Assembly (NCBI GenBank): GCA_020025175.1
Contig: JAHHSM010000041.1
Span: 1 to 13,980, forward strand
Source: Oscillospiraceae bacterium
GTDB taxonomy: Bacteria; Bacillota; Clostridia; Oscillospirales; Oscillospiraceae
Length of the DNA stretch: 13,980 nucleotides
Reading direction: 5' to 3'
Shown: positions 1 through 6,774 of the stretch, piece by piece
Layout of the letters: each line of letters begins with the position of its first letter
How positions within the stretch are numbered: the first letter of the stretch is position 1
Translations under genes and position numbers: made by a program
The notes under the pieces: model-generated
Database searches by the model: none
The model's input: only the letters and a program-made list of their open reading frames with translations
What the model was told of the DNA's origin: nothing

Positions 1-1
1 C

Positions 2-46
2 TCCTATGCTGTAAAGTGGCTTGAAAAACATTCCGATCAAGCATAA
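2..46 (+). CDS. C-terminal end of an upstream gene (partial)
   Basis: The only open plus-strand frame entering the window reads SYAVKWLEKHSDQA and stops with TAA at 44-46. It is followed 16 bases later by a strong rho-independent terminator, as expected for the end of a gene. The composition is protein-like, but 14 residues are too few to name a family. The other two plus frames stop at once. Confidence 0.45.
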   Translation, partial: SYAVKWLEKHSDQA

Positions 47-62
47 ACCATTCTCGTTAAAA

Positions 63-98
63 CCGTCTCTTCGTCAAAAGCGAAGAGACGGCTTTTTT
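63..98 (+). terminator. Rho-independent terminator of the upstream gene
   Basis: A perfect 11-bp stem (63-73 pairs with 81-91) encloses a 7-nt loop and is followed by six T residues at 93-98. It separates the truncated upstream gene from the nad operon promoter. An A-run on the left side gives weak potential for termination on the other strand. Confidence 0.92.
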
Positions 99-204
99 CA
101 TGTTTCCGCCTCTTCTCCTGCTAAAAGTTTTTTTATCCTCATGCTGTTTACTATTGTATTTTAATGAGATTTTGCAGAAGATTGTACATCTGTTCATCTT
201 ATGT

Positions 205-220
205 CTTGTCACATGTAAAG
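205..220. promoter_or_regulatory. Candidate NiaR operator over the nadA -35 box
   Basis: The 16-bp segment CTTGTCACATGTAAAG is an imperfect palindrome (10 of 16 positions match its reverse complement) and covers the -35 element. The last gene of the operon encodes a NiaR-type repressor, which in other Firmicutes represses nad genes when niacin is present. The site is therefore a reasonable operator, but this is inference from position and symmetry. I have not matched it to a published motif. Confidence 0.4.
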
Positions 221-234
221 CTATGTGATATACT
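206..234 (+). promoter_or_regulatory. Sigma-A-type promoter of the nadABC-niaR operon
   Basis: The -35 TTGTCA (206-211) lies 17 nt from the -10 TATACT (229-234), which carries an extended -10 TG at 226-227. Transcription should start near 241, giving a leader of about 70 nt before nadA. The leader contains only a small CATCC/GGATG hairpin (264-276), and I see no riboswitch. Confidence 0.75.
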
Positions 235-312
235 GTAGCATACACTGCATGAATTTAGAAAGTCATCCAAAGGATGGATAAAATTGTTCTGCATGGTATA
301 GGAGGGTTTCCC

Positions 313-1218
313 ATGGAACTGAAAGATAGAATTGAACAACTCAAAAAAGAACAGGATGCCGTTATTCTGGCACACTACTATGTCAGCGATGAAGTTCAGG
401 CCATTGCCGATTATATCGGCGACTCTTTTTATCTGAGCAAATTGGCCGTAAATTTAGATGCCAAAACACTGGTCGTATGCGGCGTATCCTTTATGGGCGA
501 AAGCGCAAAGATTCTGAATCCGGAGAAGACGGTTTTGCTGCCCGACAGCAAGGCAGATTGTGCAATGGCACATATGATCACCCCTGAAAAGATTGCTGCC
601 ATGCGCGCAGAGCATCCAAGGGCGGCTGTTGTTTGCTACATTAACTCCACTGCAGAGCTGAAAACGTGCTCCGATGTGTGCGTTACATCCGCAAACGCAT
701 TAAAGATTGTTTCTGCCCTGCCGAACGAAGAAATCATCTTTATTCCCGATGAAAATTTGGGGCGTTACGTTGCACAGCAGCTGCCGGAAAAGAAATTCAT
801 TTTCAACGACGGGCACTGCCCCATTCACGCAAAAATTACGCCAGAAGATATTGATGATGCAAAGGCAGCACATCCAAATGCTCCCGTTTTGGCTCATCCG
901 GAATGCACTCCTGCCGTTCTTGCCAAAGCGGACTACATTGGCAGCACATCCGGTATTTCAGACTATGCAACAACCCACGATCACAAAGAGTACATCATTG
1001 CCACAGAATGCGGCATCGGCTATAAGCTCCGCACCCAAAACCCGGACAAGCAGTTTTTCTTTGTGCAGCCCACGCCCATCTGCGAGGATATGAAATTCAT
1101 TACCCTCGAAAAAATTGCCCACGCACTTGAAACAGGCGATGGCGAAGTCCATCTGGAAGATGCCATGCGCCATCAGGCAAATGCACCGCTTCAAAAAATG
1201 CTGGAGCTTGCAAAATAA
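313..1218 (+). CDS. nadA: Quinolinate synthase NadA
   Basis: Cytoplasmic [4Fe-4S] enzyme that condenses iminoaspartate from NadB with dihydroxyacetone phosphate to give quinolinate, the second step of de novo NAD synthesis. The 301-aa product has the A-type family length and conserved blocks such as AHYY (20-23), GVSFMGESAKIL (57-68) and GSTSGI (210-215). The three cluster cysteines fit C83 (in ADCAMA), C169 (in DGHCPIH) and C257 (in PICEDMK). An additional C198 sits in HPEC. The start at 313 is chosen over an upstream in-frame ATG at 274 because GGAGG (301-305) lies 7 nt before it and homologues begin near ELKDRI. It is the first gene of the operon, 12 nt before nadB. Confidence 0.96.
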   Translation: MELKDRIEQLKKEQDAVILAHYYVSDEVQAIADYIGDSFYLSKLAVNLDAKTLVVCGVSFMGESAKILNPEKTVLLPDSKADCAMAHMITPEKIAAMRAEHPRAAVVCYINSTAELKTCSDVCVTSANALKIVSALPNEEIIFIPDENLGRYVAQQLPEKKFIFNDGHCPIHAKITPEDIDDAKAAHPNAPVLAHPECTPAVLAKADYIGSTSGISDYATTHDHKEYIIATECGIGYKLRTQNPDKQFFFVQPTPICEDMKFITLEKIAHALETGDGEVHLEDAMRHQANAPLQKMLELAK

Positions 1219-1230
1219 GGAGCATCCGTT

Positions 1231-2523
1231 ATGGAAAAACAAGATATCATAATTGTAGGAAGCGGCTGTGCAGGTCTTTTCGCCGCGCTTCAGCTTCCTC
1301 AAGATAAAAAAATTACAATGATTACCAAAGACTGTATTGAACACAGCGACTCTTTTCTTGCACAGGGTGGTATCTGCGTTTTGAAAACTCCGGAAGATTA
1401 TCAAAGCTTTTTTGATGATACTTTGAAAGCCGGTCACTACGAAAACCGCAAGGAATCTGTAGATATTATGATTCGTTCCTCCCACGATACGATTCAGGAA
1501 CTGATCGGCTATGGCGTGGACTTTGCCCACAGCACAGACGGCACCCTGCTCTATACCCGCGAAGGAGCCCACAGCAAACCCCGCATTCTGTACCACGAAG
1601 ATGAAACCGGAAAAGAGATCACCTCCCGCCTGCTGCAGGAAGTCCGCAAACATCGCCCGAATGTAATGATTTTGGAAAATACTGCTATGATCGACTTGCT
1701 TTGTAAGGACAACGAGTGCTCCGGTGTAGTTGTGCAATTGAGCGACGGTACATACGATACAATTCCAGCGGATTATACAATGCTGGCTTGTGGCGGTATC
1801 GGCGGATTATACAATCACTCCACCAACTATCCCCAGTTGACCGGCGATGGCATTTCCGTTTGCATGGAACACGGCATCGAACTGGAAAACATTAATTATA
1901 TACAGATCCATCCAACTACCCTTTACAGCAAAACCCCCGGCCGCAGTTTTCTCATTTCCGAATCGGTTCGCGGTGAGGGCGCGCTGCTGTACAATGCAAA
2001 CATGGAGCGCTTTGCCAACGAATTGATGCCCCGTGACCTGCTTACACAGGCAATTCGCGAGCAAATGGAAAAAGACGGCACCGACTTCGTTTGGGAAGAT
2101 CTCCGTCCCATCGGTGAAGAGGAAATCAAATCCCATTTTCCCAATATCTATGCAAAATGTCTGGAAGAAGGATACGACGCCACCAAAGAGTGCATTCCCG
2201 TCACTCCTGCCCAACACTACTTCATGGGCGGCATCCATGTAGACCAATACAGCAAGACGACTATGGATCGCCTGTATGCCATCGGCGAAACGGCCTGCAA
2301 CGGCGTGCACGGCAAAAACCGCCTTGCCAGCAATTCTTTGCTGGAGTCATTGGTATTTGCAAAACGTGCCGCACTTCACATTGCAGAACATTACGAAGCC
2401 CTCGTCAATGAAATTCCTTCAGTGGACTTCCGTGCTTATCTGCCCGCAGATGCATTGGCCCAAAAACGCAAAGACAGAATTCTTTCCGAGATTGAGAGGT
2501 TGAATCAAAATGTCAATCAGTGA
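1231..2523 (+). CDS. nadB: L-aspartate oxidase NadB, short form
   Basis: FAD enzyme that oxidises L-aspartate to iminoaspartate for NadA; in an anaerobe fumarate is the likely electron acceptor. Visible features are the N-terminal dinucleotide-binding motif GSGCAGL (10-16), the AQGGI block (44-48), QIHPTTL (225-231), RGEGALLY (247-254), the PRD arginine R268 matching the catalytic arginine region of the family, MGGIHVD (332-338), and the C-terminal FAD block from GETACNGVHGKNRLASNSLLESL. At 430 aa it is about 110 residues shorter than the E. coli enzyme: the FAD and capping domains are complete but the C-terminal helical bundle is absent. AAGGAG overlaps the nadA stop, 8 nt before the ATG. 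Its 3' end overlaps nadC by 14 nt, implying coupled translation. Confidence 0.95.
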   Translation: MEKQDIIIVGSGCAGLFAALQLPQDKKITMITKDCIEHSDSFLAQGGICVLKTPEDYQSFFDDTLKAGHYENRKESVDIMIRSSHDTIQELIGYGVDFAHSTDGTLLYTREGAHSKPRILYHEDETGKEITSRLLQEVRKHRPNVMILENTAMIDLLCKDNECSGVVVQLSDGTYDTIPADYTMLACGGIGGLYNHSTNYPQLTGDGISVCMEHGIELENINYIQIHPTTLYSKTPGRSFLISESVRGEGALLYNANMERFANELMPRDLLTQAIREQMEKDGTDFVWEDLRPIGEEEIKSHFPNIYAKCLEEGYDATKECIPVTPAQHYFMGGIHVDQYSKTTMDRLYAIGETACNGVHGKNRLASNSLLESLVFAKRAALHIAEHYEALVNEIPSVDFRAYLPADALAQKRKDRILSEIERLNQNVNQ

Positions 2524-3373
2524 AGTTACTATGAAACTCAATATGGATCGTTATCTCCGCATGGCGCTGGAGGAAGATATCACCAGCGAAGATGTTTCTG
2601 CCAATGCCGTGATGGATACCCCCTGCCGTGGTGAAGTGGATCTAATCTGTAAGCAGGACGGCATTATTGCAGGTTTACAAGTTTTTGCCCGTGTGTTTGA
2701 GCTGCTGGATGACAGTTTTACAGCCGAATTTTTCTTTCAGGACGGGGATCGTGTTGAAAACGGTCAGCGCATCGCTGTCCTGCAGGGCGAAATTCGCGCC
2801 CTGCTCTCCGGCGAACGCACCGCGCTGAATTATCTGCAGCGTATGAGCGGTATTGCAACCCATACCGCCCGTATGGTAGAATTATTAAAAGATTCCGGCA
2901 TCACACTGCTGGATACGCGCAAAACAACACCAAATATGCGCATTTTCGAAAAATACGCTGTCACAGTTGGCGGTGGTACCAATCACCGCTACAATCTCTC
3001 TGACGGCGTGATGCTCAAAGATAACCACATCGGTGCCGCCGGCGGTATTCGTCAGGCTGTCGAACGCGCCCGTGCCTACGCCCCCTTTGTCCGCAAAATC
3101 GAAGTGGAGACGGAAACACTTGAAATGGTGCAGGAGGCTGTGGAAGCCGGTGCTGACATTATCATGCTGGACAATATGGATCATGCCACAATGAAACAGG
3201 CTGTTGCACTGATCGGCGGTCGGGCACAAACCGAGTGTTCCGGCAATGTCACCGAAGAAAAAATTGCCGCACTGCGTGAAATCGGTGTCGATTTTATTTC
3301 CTCCGGTGCCTTGACCCATTCTTCCCCTATCATGGATCTTTCCATGAAGCATTTGCATCCCATCGAACGCTAA
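2510..3373 (+). CDS. nadC: Quinolinate phosphoribosyltransferase NadC
   Basis: Converts quinolinate and PRPP to nicotinate mononucleotide, CO2 and pyrophosphate, the third step of de novo NAD synthesis. The 287-aa protein has the usual length. It shows the N-terminal half sandwich domain, GERTALNYLQRMSGIAT (101-117), the active-site stretch DTRKTTP (135-141), GGGTNHRYNLSDGVMLKDNHI (154-174), EVETE (198-202), IMLDNM (218-223) and the phosphate-binding SGN/SSGALTH region (244-270). R103, R137, K138, H159, R160 and K170 match expected substrate-binding positions. The start at 2510 lies inside the nadB end and has GAGAGG 10 nt upstream. An alternative ATG at 2531 has no comparable ribosome site. 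niaR follows after 38 nt. Confidence 0.96.
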   Translation: MSISEVTMKLNMDRYLRMALEEDITSEDVSANAVMDTPCRGEVDLICKQDGIIAGLQVFARVFELLDDSFTAEFFFQDGDRVENGQRIAVLQGEIRALLSGERTALNYLQRMSGIATHTARMVELLKDSGITLLDTRKTTPNMRIFEKYAVTVGGGTNHRYNLSDGVMLKDNHIGAAGGIRQAVERARAYAPFVRKIEVETETLEMVQEAVEAGADIIMLDNMDHATMKQAVALIGGRAQTECSGNVTEEKIAALREIGVDFISSGALTHSSPIMDLSMKHLHPIER

Positions 3374-3411
3374 CGTTTGTGCGATCCTAAAGCGAAAGGA
3401 GACTCATTTTT

Positions 3412-3951
3412 ATGGCTGGTGAAGATCGCCGCAAGCAAATTCTTCAGCTGCTCAAAGGCCAGATTTTAAATGGTTCCCAGCTGGCAAAACAACTTAATGT
3501 CAGCCGTCAGGTCATTGTGCAGGATATGGCTTTGCTGCGCACCTCCGGTTACGAAATTCTGTCTACTCGGCAGGGCTATATATTATCGGCTGACAATCAA
3601 TTTACCCGCACCTACCATGTACGCTGCCCTGAATCCGACATCGAAAGCATGCTCAATGTTTTTGTGGATGCAGGCGGTACTGTGCAGGATATCTTCGTAA
3701 TCCACAATACCTACGGCGTGATTCGCGCAGAGCTGCATCTGTGCAACCGCCGGGAAGTAAAACAATTTATCGAAAGCATTCATACCGGTCGGGAAGCCGC
3801 TCTGCACGGCTTGTGCAAGGGCGGTCATTGGCATACAGTATCCGCCGATTCAGAAGACGCTCTGGATTTGATACAGCAAGATCTTCGCTCCAGCGGCTAC
3901 CTGATTGAAAAAAATACTGCCGAACCTGCTCAGGACGAAGATCATCGTTAA
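3412..3951 (+). CDS. niaR: NiaR-type niacin-responsive repressor (HTH + 3H domain)
   Basis: Probable DNA-binding repressor of NAD biosynthesis or niacin uptake genes. Residues 5-58 form an HTH_11-type winged helix, with a recognition segment around SQLAKQLNVSRQVIVQDM. Residues 68-165 form the 3H domain. Its metal/niacin-site candidates are H98 in VIHNTYG, E107, and the pair H139 and H141 in GGHWHTV, resembling the histidine pattern that names the family. The length of 179 aa is normal for NiaR/YrxA. It follows nadC with a 38-nt gap and its own AAAGGAG site, so it is probably cotranscribed and autoregulated with its targets through the palindrome over the nadA promoter. The symbol is assigned by domain architecture and operon context; the ligand is inferred. 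Confidence 0.9.
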   Translation: MAGEDRRKQILQLLKGQILNGSQLAKQLNVSRQVIVQDMALLRTSGYEILSTRQGYILSADNQFTRTYHVRCPESDIESMLNVFVDAGGTVQDIFVIHNTYGVIRAELHLCNRREVKQFIESIHTGREAALHGLCKGGHWHTVSADSEDALDLIQQDLRSSGYLIEKNTAEPAQDEDHR

Positions 3952-3964
3952 CTGCAAAATAATG

Positions 3965-4001
3965 AAAAATGCTTCTTTTATGTAATACTTTCTGCATTTT
4001 T
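3965..4001 (+). terminator. Weak possible terminator after niaR
   Basis: AAAAATGC (3965-3972) can pair with GCATTTTT (3994-4001) across a 21-nt loop, followed by a T-rich stretch to 4011. The stem is A+T-rich and the loop large, so termination may be inefficient. It lies between niaR and the next promoter, where a terminator is expected. Confidence 0.35.
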
Positions 4002-4015
4002 GTAGATTTTTCCCC

Positions 4016-4045
4016 TTGTTAGGCAAGATATTTCTCTGCTACAAT
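4016..4045 (+). promoter_or_regulatory. Promoter of the SEC-C protein / mscS unit
   Basis: The -35 TTGTTA (4016-4021), an 18-nt spacer and the -10 TACAAT (4040-4045) with TG at 4037-4038 make a convincing extended -10 sigma-A promoter about 45 nt before the ATG at 4092. Confidence 0.65.
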
Positions 4046-4091
4046 AGAGCATATATCTCTAGAATAGAACATGCAAAGGATGGATTAAACC

Positions 4092-4979
4092 ATGAATAAC
4101 GCCGCATCTTTGGCAAAAATGAAAAAAGATGAACTTGTGGAACTTTGCAAGCAGCACGGTATTTCCGGCTACTCCAAATTGAAAAAGGACGAGCTGGTTG
4201 CCCTGTTAGTCGAAGCCATGGGCAGCGGCGCTGAAACCGCCGCTTCCGCAAACACTTCACCAGAAGCTTCCACACAAAAGAAAGCACCTGCAAAAAAGTG
4301 TGCCGCAAAGAAAGCTGCTGCCCCCGAAAGTGAATTGGCTGCATATTGTACCGCTCTTGTCAATCTGTGGGGTATTGCACCCTCAATGATGATTGCAGCT
4401 GTGTACAACCAGTTCAAAGGTGCTTCTGTTACCGCAGAAGAAGTTGAGACCGCCGCTGACTGCCCCGTTGTTGACGGTGAGCTGATTCATGCGGATCTCG
4501 CAGGCAAGGATGATCAGATCAGCGCACTGCGTACAAAGCAGGCACACTATCATCATTATGTACCTTCTGCCTCTCATATTGAAGACTATTTGAACAAGAA
4601 CTTTCGCGAATCCACCCATGAATTTTCTGCAATGCGCGATTTCATGGTGCGCTCTTTCAATATGTCTGAGCCGATTGCACATGCCAATGCTTTGCGGATC
4701 CTCCAGTATCTGGATAATCAGTCTGACATCAGCCGTCTGATGGGTGAACTGGCAGGCAGTGGTATCCGTTTTGAAGACGATCAGCAGTTCCGCAACTTCG
4801 CAATTCTGTTGGACAAGATGAAGTCTGCCTCCCGTTTCTGGGGTTTCTGCGGTCATACCCCCGACGAAGCTGCAAACTATGCACCCAAGAAAGGTACCAT
4901 CCATGTTTACAAGGTTGGTCGCAACGATCCCTGCCCCTGTGGCAGCGGCAAGAAGTATAAAAAGTGCTGCGGTCGCTGA
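4092..4979 (+). CDS. SAP/Rho-N-like and SEC-C zinc-motif protein
   Basis: A soluble 295-aa protein with three parts. Residues 8-43 (AKMKKDELVELCKQHGISGY... DELVALL) resemble a SAP or Rho N-terminal helix-extended-helix fold, which usually binds nucleic acid. Residues 44-82 form a low-complexity Ala/Lys/Ser linker. Residues 83-270 form a mainly helical region I do not recognise. The C-terminus (276-295) is a SEC-C motif, GRNDPCPCGSGKKYKKCC, with zinc ligands C281, C283, C292 and C293 as in SecA tails. The start has AAAGGA 11 nt upstream. mscS follows after 35 nt with no terminator, so the two are probably cotranscribed. Function is unknown; a nucleic-acid, ribosome or SecB-like contact is only suggested by the domains. 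It is not SecA itself, because the ATPase domains are absent. Confidence 0.85.
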   Translation: MNNAASLAKMKKDELVELCKQHGISGYSKLKKDELVALLVEAMGSGAETAASANTSPEASTQKKAPAKKCAAKKAAAPESELAAYCTALVNLWGIAPSMMIAAVYNQFKGASVTAEEVETAADCPVVDGELIHADLAGKDDQISALRTKQAHYHHYVPSASHIEDYLNKNFRESTHEFSAMRDFMVRSFNMSEPIAHANALRILQYLDNQSDISRLMGELAGSGIRFEDDQQFRNFAILLDKMKSASRFWGFCGHTPDEAANYAPKKGTIHVYKVGRNDPCPCGSGKKYKKCCGR

Positions 4980-5014
4980 TTGCCGCGTTTTTCTAAATAA
5001 CGGAGGTTTCTTCT

Positions 5015-5863
5015 GTGCCCAGTTTAGGTTCCATTGATACAAGTGCTGTGAATAAATTTCTGGGAAAATTGACGGTAGAAACCGTTTGTTCTTCCCTTCT
5101 GATTCTGATCACTTGCATCATTATTATTAAATTAGTCACTCACATTTTACGGCGGATTCTAAAGCATACACCACTGGATGCCCGTTTGGAGAAATTCCTG
5201 TTAACCGGTATTCGAGTGGTTCTGTATGTCATCACCATTATCATCGTAGCACAGAGCCTGGGTGTTCCGACAACCTCTCTGATTGCTTTGATGAGCGTGG
5301 GTGCGTTGGCTGTTTCCCTTGCTGTACAGGGAATGCTTTCCAATGTTGCCGGAGGTATGATGCTCCTCACTTCTCGTCCTATTTCACTGGGTGATTATGT
5401 GGAAGTGGCAGGTGTATCCGGTTTTGTTCACGAAATCGGTATCCTTTACACAAAGCTCGACGGCATTGACGGCGAGAGCATTATGCTCCCCAACTCCAGC
5501 ATTTCCAGCGAACGCATTACCAACTACACCGCATTGGGACGCCGCCGTATTGCACTGAGTATTGGTGCTTCCTATGATGCGGCAATTGAGGATGTGCGCA
5601 CGGCGTTGAACGACGCCATCGCCCATACGGATGGTCTTTTGACCGACCCTGTCCCGGAAGTCCGTGTGAATGCATATTTGGATAGTTCCATTGAGTACCA
5701 TGTCTATGCATGGTGTCCGGCAGAGAACTATCGCGTGCTGCGTCAGGTGCTGACCGAGCAAGTCAAAATTGCTTTTGACCAATACGGTATTGAAATTCCC
5801 TATAATCATTTAAATGTCCACATTATGCACGACAGCACTTTGAAGCTGGAAAAAAAAGTTTAG
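5015..5863 (+). CDS. mscS: Small-conductance mechanosensitive channel, MscS family
   Basis: Membrane tension-gated channel that releases solutes during hypo-osmotic shock. The 282-aa length is close to the 286 of E. coli MscS. Three helices are visible at about 23-45, 61-80 and 88-118. The last is the Gly/Ala-packed pore helix (GALAVSLAVQGMLSNVAGG), running into RPISLGDYVEVAGVSGFVHEIG and MLPNSSI of the beta domain, then the cytoplasmic alpha/beta cage. It starts with GTG at 5015, with GGAGG (5002-5006) 8 nt upstream; no ATG fits. It is the second gene after the SEC-C protein and ends at a bidirectional hairpin. It belongs to the small MscS subclass rather than the larger MscK or YbdG types. 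Confidence 0.93.
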   Translation: MPSLGSIDTSAVNKFLGKLTVETVCSSLLILITCIIIIKLVTHILRRILKHTPLDARLEKFLLTGIRVVLYVITIIIVAQSLGVPTTSLIALMSVGALAVSLAVQGMLSNVAGGMMLLTSRPISLGDYVEVAGVSGFVHEIGILYTKLDGIDGESIMLPNSSISSERITNYTALGRRRIALSIGASYDAAIEDVRTALNDAIAHTDGLLTDPVPEVRVNAYLDSSIEYHVYAWCPAENYRVLRQVLTEQVKIAFDQYGIEIPYNHLNVHIMHDSTLKLEKKV

Positions 5864-5875
5864 AAAGAAATACGA

Positions 5876-5913
5876 AAAAGAAGGGATACGACATGCGTCG
5901 TGTCCCTTCTTTT
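5876..5913. terminator. Bidirectional terminator between mscS and the minus-strand cassette
   Basis: Arms 5876-5892 and 5897-5913 pair over 17 bp with one T-G wobble around a 4-nt loop. The T-run on one strand and the matching A-run on the other form the base of the stem. It lies between genes transcribed toward each other and can serve both. Confidence 0.85.
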
Positions 5914-5978
5914 CTACATTGTATACACTTTTCCATTGCATGGGCAAATTATGGCAGCAAGGCAATAGAATCCCTGTC

Positions 5979-6422
5979 TTAATATTTTTTCATCAAATGT
6001 CTGAAAATCAGATGTCCACCCACTATTTGAACCACCAAATACCCTACCAGATAAAAAACAAAAATATTCGAATTTTCCAGAATTTCCATGGAATCCAATA
6101 CCGCAAACAGAACGGTTGAAACAGAAATCACACAAAGCCCTAAAGCATATACATATTGTGCCGTCTTTCCGCGCACTTTTTCTTTCAATTCATCGTGCAG
6201 TTCAATTCTTTCCTGCTCCATTCTTTTTTCATATTCTTCTTTTTTTGTCGGTCTGTTCCAATAAAAATACCTATAAACCATAAATAGTCCCGGACCAATT
6301 CCGGCTCCGGCAAAACCGCCAAATAAACCTTCCAGTCTGGTTTGCGTAAACAGAACAATCAACAAGAAAATAATTCCTGCCAAAATATATAGAATACCTG
6401 TTATCAAATACGATTTTTTCAT
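5979..6422 (-). CDS. Four-helix membrane protein paired with an XRE regulator
   Basis: A 147-aa membrane protein of unknown function. Predicted helices lie at about 5-26, 31-52, 88-110 and 118-140. A charged, Glu/Lys/Arg-rich cytoplasmic stretch (57-86, with KKEEYEKRMEQERIELHDEL) separates the two helical hairpins. The arrangement resembles small DUF2178-like proteins that often accompany one-domain XRE regulators, but I cannot assign a family firmly. The start at 6422 is set by AAGGAGGT, inside the upstream gene, 7 nt before the ATG; longer readings upstream lack a ribosome site. It begins 1 nt after the regulator stop, so the two are translationally coupled. The gene is visibly richer in A+T than the neighbouring nad and cell-wall genes, which may indicate transfer. 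Confidence 0.8.
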   Translation of the reverse strand: MKKSYLITGILYILAGIIFLLIVLFTQTRLEGLFGGFAGAGIGPGLFMVYRYFYWNRPTKKEEYEKRMEQERIELHDELKEKVRGKTAQYVYALGLCVISVSTVLFAVLDSMEILENSNIFVFYLVGYLVVQIVGGHLIFRHLMKKY

Positions 6423-6423
6423 G

Positions 6424-6624
6424 TTATTGACCTCCTTCATAAATAAAAATCTCTTCAATTGTTTTCTGAAAAAAAGCTGCAATGGCAAATGCCAAATCCA
6501 AAGAAGGATTATATTTTCCTGTTTCAATGGAACTGATCGTCTGCCTGGACACACGCAGCGCTTTTGCAAACTCTTCCTGGTTCAGCCCCAGCTGCTTGCG
6601 TAATTCTTCCACTCTGTTTTTCAT
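6424..6624 (-). CDS. Single-domain XRE/Cro-type transcriptional regulator
   Basis: A 66-aa DNA-binding protein consisting almost only of an HTH_3 fold. The LNQEEFAKALRVSRQTISSIETGKYNPS stretch (14-41) holds the HTH with its recognition helix. The tail SLDLAFAIAAFFQKTIEEIFIYE is typical of small Firmicute regulators of this group. The closest general match is the class that represses its own promoter and a downstream membrane protein gene. The ribosome site is poor (GGGG 4 nt before ATG). It is followed 1 nt later by the membrane protein. The promoter upstream is flanked by two copies of an 18-bp inverted repeat, which fits autoregulation. The inducer or signal is unknown. Confidence 0.92.
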   Translation of the reverse strand: MKNRVEELRKQLGLNQEEFAKALRVSRQTISSIETGKYNPSLDLAFAIAAFFQKTIEEIFIYEGGQ

Positions 6625-6641
6625 AGAACCCCACTTTCTTT

Positions 6642-6659
6642 TGTCAAGGTTGCTTTACA
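6642..6659. promoter_or_regulatory. Operator copy 1 (around +1) of the XRE cassette
   Basis: TGTCAAG-N4-CTTTACA, an 18-bp inverted repeat with one mismatch per arm pair, lies just downstream of the -10 box, covering roughly +1 to +18. It matches the second copy at 6688-6705 in both 7-base arms. Binding by the 66-aa XRE protein is inferred. Confidence 0.65.
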
Positions 6660-6664
6660 TGTTT

Positions 6665-6693
6665 AGTATAGCACCCAAGCCTCCTTATGTCAA
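6665..6693 (-). promoter_or_regulatory. Promoter of the XRE / membrane protein cassette
   Basis: Read on the minus strand, TTGACA (perfect -35, 6688-6693) is 17 nt from TATACT (6665-6670), with TGC just before the -10. This is close to the sigma-A ideal, so without repression the cassette should be strongly transcribed. Confidence 0.85.
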
Positions 6694-6705
6694 GCTTCCT
6701 TTACA
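6688..6705. promoter_or_regulatory. Operator copy 2 (over -35) of the XRE cassette
   Basis: The same TGTCAAG-N4-CTTTACA inverted repeat covers the whole -35 hexamer. The repeats are centred 46 bp apart and bracket the promoter. Similarity extends past the arms, giving an imperfect direct repeat of about 23 bp. Confidence 0.65.
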
Positions 6706-6713
6706 TAATAGAG

Positions 6714-6745
6714 AAAAAAACAGTCCACAAGAACTTTGTGGACTG
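6714..6745 (-). terminator. Rho-independent terminator of uridine phosphorylase
   Basis: A perfect 10-bp stem (6721-6730 with 6736-6745) and a 5-nt loop are followed on the minus strand by seven T residues (6714-6720). It lies 29 nt past the phosphorylase stop and insulates the XRE cassette downstream. Confidence 0.92.
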
Positions 6746-6774
6746 CTCAAACTGCCGATTCCCTTTTGGGATAT

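Noticed and set aside
274..312. Upstream in-frame ATG for nadA adding 13 residues
   Set aside because: The extra residues are not typical of NadA, and the strong GGAGG at 301-305 is placed for the ATG at 313.
241..312. Possible riboswitch in the nadA leader
   Set aside because: The leader is about 70 nt with only one 5-bp hairpin. It is too short and unstructured to support a known NAD-related riboswitch.
958..1737. A 259-codon open frame on the minus strand opposite nadA/nadB
   Set aside because: It spans the junction of two well-supported genes, has an unnatural Phe/Cys/His-rich composition and no ribosome site or promoter.
6423..6569. 49-residue N-terminal extension of the four-helix membrane protein
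   Set aside because: It overlaps the XRE gene in another frame. The ATG at 6422 has a strong AAGGAGGT site and starts a typical hydrophobic helix.
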